Below are positions 48,875 to 50,756 of a stretch of 50,756 bases of DNA, piece after piece. Every line of letters starts with the position of its first letter. Within the stretch, counting starts at the first letter, position 1. The DNA lies in the NCBI GenBank assembly GCA_004558025.1, contig SFEG01000021.1, positions 1 to 50,756 of the forward strand, read 5' to 3'. This DNA comes from Clostridiales bacterium. GTDB taxonomy: Bacteria; Bacillota; Clostridia; Oscillospirales; Oscillospiraceae. Made by a program: the position numbers and the translations under genes. The notes under the pieces were generated by a model. That model was not told the DNA's origin and did not search any database. It was given only the letters and a program-made list of their open reading frames with translations.

Positions 48875-50686
48875 ATGAAAAGAGGACTCAGCATCGTGCT
48901 GGTGCTCATGCTGCTTGTCTCGCTTGTGCCGCTCCCGGCATTGGCGACCGGCGAGAGCTACGAGACCATCACAGGCAGCATCATGTTCAACGCCGGGCAT
49001 GATGACATGGAGACGGATCACCCGTGTCCGTTCACCTACAGCGACGGCTACTTCACCGACACGGCGTATCGCTACAGGCAGGATCTTGCCACGGTTACCA
49101 TGGCAATGTGCCTTGCCGCAGGCAACGTCGCCGACCCCGAGCGCTACCGCGAGGGTCCGGCAAACCTCGAGGGTTTCTTCGAGCAGATCGGATTTTCAGA
49201 CTTCGAGGCAAACGCGGACTTCACAACCCGTCCCGGCCGCAATACCTTCGGCGTCGGCATTGCGAACAAGGAGATCCGCGTAAACGGCGAGAAGTACACA
49301 GTCATCGCCATCGGCCTGCGCGGCTGCGGCTACTACGCCGAGTGGGCGGGCGACCTGAACGTCGGTCTCGAGGGCGAGCACACAGGCTTTGCCATCTGCC
49401 GCGACAAGGCGCTCGACTTTTTGCAGAGCTATCTTGCAAAGCACAGCGAGATAACCGGCAAGATCAAGGTCTGGTGCACAGGCTACAGCCGCGGCGCGGC
49501 TGGAGCAAACCTCCTCGGCGGCGCGCTCGACGATATGTTCATGTCCGGCGCCTCCGTCGGCAAGAACGTCACCCTCTCCCCGAAGGATATGTATATCTAT
49601 ACCTTCGAGGCACCCATGGGCGCGGATATCAACAAGGTCGGCGGCAGGATATACGAAAACATCCACAACGTGATCAACTACAACGACCTCGTCGTGCGCG
49701 TAGCGCCCGAGTGCATGGGCTTTGCCCGCTACGGCGTTGACCACGTCATGCCGTCTGCGAAGCTCGACGCAAACTACGCCGAGCTCAAGGACGACATGCT
49801 CGCAGTATTCAACACCTTCGAAAACGCGGGCAAATACCGCATCGACGACTTCAAATACGTCACCGTGACCCCGGGCGCTACAGCGGATAAGATCATCTCC
49901 GGCATCCGCGGCGACGTCATGACCCAGGGCGAATTCCTTGACGTTTTCGTCGAAAAGCTCTTCACCAAGGTATTCACCACCCGCGCCGAGGTCTACGCCG
50001 CGCAGGACGACATTCAGGAGCTCGTCCTGCCGCTCATCGGCACATACCCCGACCAGTGGGAGACCGTAAAGCAGAGCCTCGCAACTAACGCCAAGGACAA
50101 CATGGCGCGGCTCATCTCGTCGCTCATGCGCGGCGAGGACAGCGCTGTCGCCGTTGTCGCGGACATATTCCTCGACACGATGCGCGACGCGGGCATAACC
50201 GAGTATAACGCCGCCCAGGTCAAGGAGATGGTGCGTCCGCTGGTGCAGATGCTCATCAGGATCGTGACCGCCTGCCCGGACGAGATGGCGACGCTGCTTT
50301 ACAACATCGTCGGCATCATGAGCGCGCACTACGGCGAGCTGGGCATGTCGTGGATGCTGAGCATCCCGGCCGATTACATGAGCTCGAAGCAGTCCGGCAC
50401 GCCTTACGAGCCGCTGCCGTTTACCGACGTGCCCGACAACGCGTGGTACCGCGCAGACCTCGTCAATACCTATGAGCGCGGCCTCATAAACGGAACAAGC
50501 GCCGGCACCTTCACGCCGAACGGCATCGTTACCCGCGCGCAGGTCGTGACGGTGCTCTACCGCATGGCCGGCGATCACCTGGGCGTACAGCACCGGCGTC
50601 GCCAAGGGCTATACCGACACGCGTTTCGCAGGCTCCGACAGCATAACGCGCGAGCAACTTGCCTCGTTCCTTTACCGCTACGCTGA
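48875..50686 (+). CDS. Secreted lipase-like protein with SLH domains (frameshifted)
   Basis: Signal peptide at residues 1-24 (LSIVLVLMLLVSLVPLPALA). An alpha/beta-hydrolase region (~30-330) with nucleophile elbow GYSRGAAGANLLGG, the G-x-S-x-G of Mbeg1/class-3-lipase-like proteins, NVINYNDLVVRV and a late His (YGVDHVMPS). A helical region (~340-505) follows, then the first SLH domain (PFTDVPDNAWYRADLVNTYE, NGIVTRAQVVTVLYRMAG). After GDHL at ~50579 the frame is lost; the frame end at 50686 is nonsense (RRRQGLYRHAF), while the next SLH continues in another frame. GGAGG lies upstream of ATG 48875. Last gene of the phosphorelay operon seen here. Confidence 0.85.
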   Translation: MKRGLSIVLVLMLLVSLVPLPALATGESYETITGSIMFNAGHDDMETDHPCPFTYSDGYFTDTAYRYRQDLATVTMAMCLAAGNVADPERYREGPANLEGFFEQIGFSDFEANADFTTRPGRNTFGVGIANKEIRVNGEKYTVIAIGLRGCGYYAEWAGDLNVGLEGEHTGFAICRDKALDFLQSYLAKHSEITGKIKVWCTGYSRGAAGANLLGGALDDMFMSGASVGKNVTLSPKDMYIYTFEAPMGADINKVGGRIYENIHNVINYNDLVVRVAPECMGFARYGVDHVMPSAKLDANYAELKDDMLAVFNTFENAGKYRIDDFKYVTVTPGATADKIISGIRGDVMTQGEFLDVFVEKLFTKVFTTRAEVYAAQDDIQELVLPLIGTYPDQWETVKQSLATNAKDNMARLISSLMRGEDSAVAVVADIFLDTMRDAGITEYNAAQVKEMVRPLVQMLIRIVTACPDEMATLLYNIVGIMSAHYGELGMSWMLSIPADYMSSKQSGTPYEPLPFTDVPDNAWYRADLVNTYERGLINGTSAGTFTPNGIVTRAQVVTVLYRMAGDHLGVQHRRRQGLYRHAFRRLRQHNARATCLVPLPLR

Positions 50687-50756
50687 CAAGATCGTGTCCG
50701 GCGGCACGCTCAAGGCGCCGATATCCTACGCCGACAGCTTCGCCGACGCATCTTCT
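50580..50756 (+). CDS. Out-of-frame continuation of the SLH lipase-like protein (3' partial)
   Basis: Starting at TGG (50580) the third frame reads WAYSTGVAKGYTDTRFAGSD and SITREQLASFLYRYADKIVS, the second half of an SLH domain, then ISYADSFADASS, the start of the third, and runs off the window. SLH domain 2 therefore lacks its first ~25 residues and the frame is shifted at one point. There is no start codon of its own. Confidence 0.75.

Noticed and set aside
49196..50605. 469-codon minus-strand frame
   Set aside because: Antisense of the lipase-like gene; His/Val/Ala-rich shadow composition and no start signals.

Overview
The window looks like a chromosomal segment of a moderately GC-rich gut Firmicute of class Clostridia, probably Oscillospiraceae-like. 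The support is indirect: SLH-anchored surface proteins, BspA-type leucine-rich repeats, a SAM-I (S-box) riboswitch before metK, a PyrR attenuator, RqcH and mini-RNase III, AGGAGG-type ribosome sites with frequent GTG/TTG starts, and a dispersed palindromic repeat of a kind I recall from Faecalibacterium-like genomes. No marker here fixes the genus.

Left edge (1-6.6 kb): a surface protein of BspA repeats, Cys-rich modules and three SLH domains, broken by a frameshifting deletion near 1490. Then a NUDIX hydrolase, tRNA-Arg(CCG), an AT-rich VOC protein with its own promoter, and a decayed tyrosine integrase (remnant of an integrated element beside the tRNA).

Housekeeping block (6.6-17.1 kb): prfA, a TsaC/Sua5-CoaE fusion, M18 aminopeptidase, TepA-like ClpP-fold protein, uppP, ftsK/spoIIIE, mini-RNase III, rqcH and a small XRE regulator, interrupted by copies of repeat family A. 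Next come phzF and a MocR-type regulator that appear to share an operator (17.1-19.4 kb), two secreted proteins (19.4-22.3 kb), and a Ca2+/Na+ exchanger behind a strong promoter and possible pseudoknot (22.5-23.7 kb).

Gene graveyard (23.7-24.9 kb): a 21-codon response-regulator stump, two phage head-gene fragments, a tRNA 3'-end fragment, a tRNA-Ser that has lost its anticodon, and an intact tRNA-Ser(GCT) preceded by an exact 55-bp duplication of its 5' half.

Metabolic block (25-36.2 kb): aroF (DAHP synthase) divergent from SAM riboswitch-metK-DUF1643-nitrilase; pyrR-uracil permease; tRNA-Gln; a small Ada-type zinc-domain membrane protein that looks leaderless; MATE exporter; YihY; diacylglycerol kinase; cdsA.

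Right part (36.3-50.8 kb): an ECF sigma factor with an RsgI-like anti-sigma protein, a membrane-tethered solute-binding protein, a lone hypB, small unknown proteins, and then a tightly overlapped seven-gene operon: response regulator, HPt protein, ICMT-like membrane methyltransferase, GH3-family adenylate-forming enzyme, hybrid histidine kinase, O-antigen-ligase-like membrane protein, and an SLH-anchored lipase-like protein that runs off the window and is also frameshifted. That operon, a complete multistep phosphorelay wrapped around a GH3 acyl-adenylating/conjugating enzyme and a methyltransferase, is the best candidate here for an undescribed system. A second unexplained pattern is a small hairpin-rich element (family B) found twice, each time between two copies of a transcription terminator.
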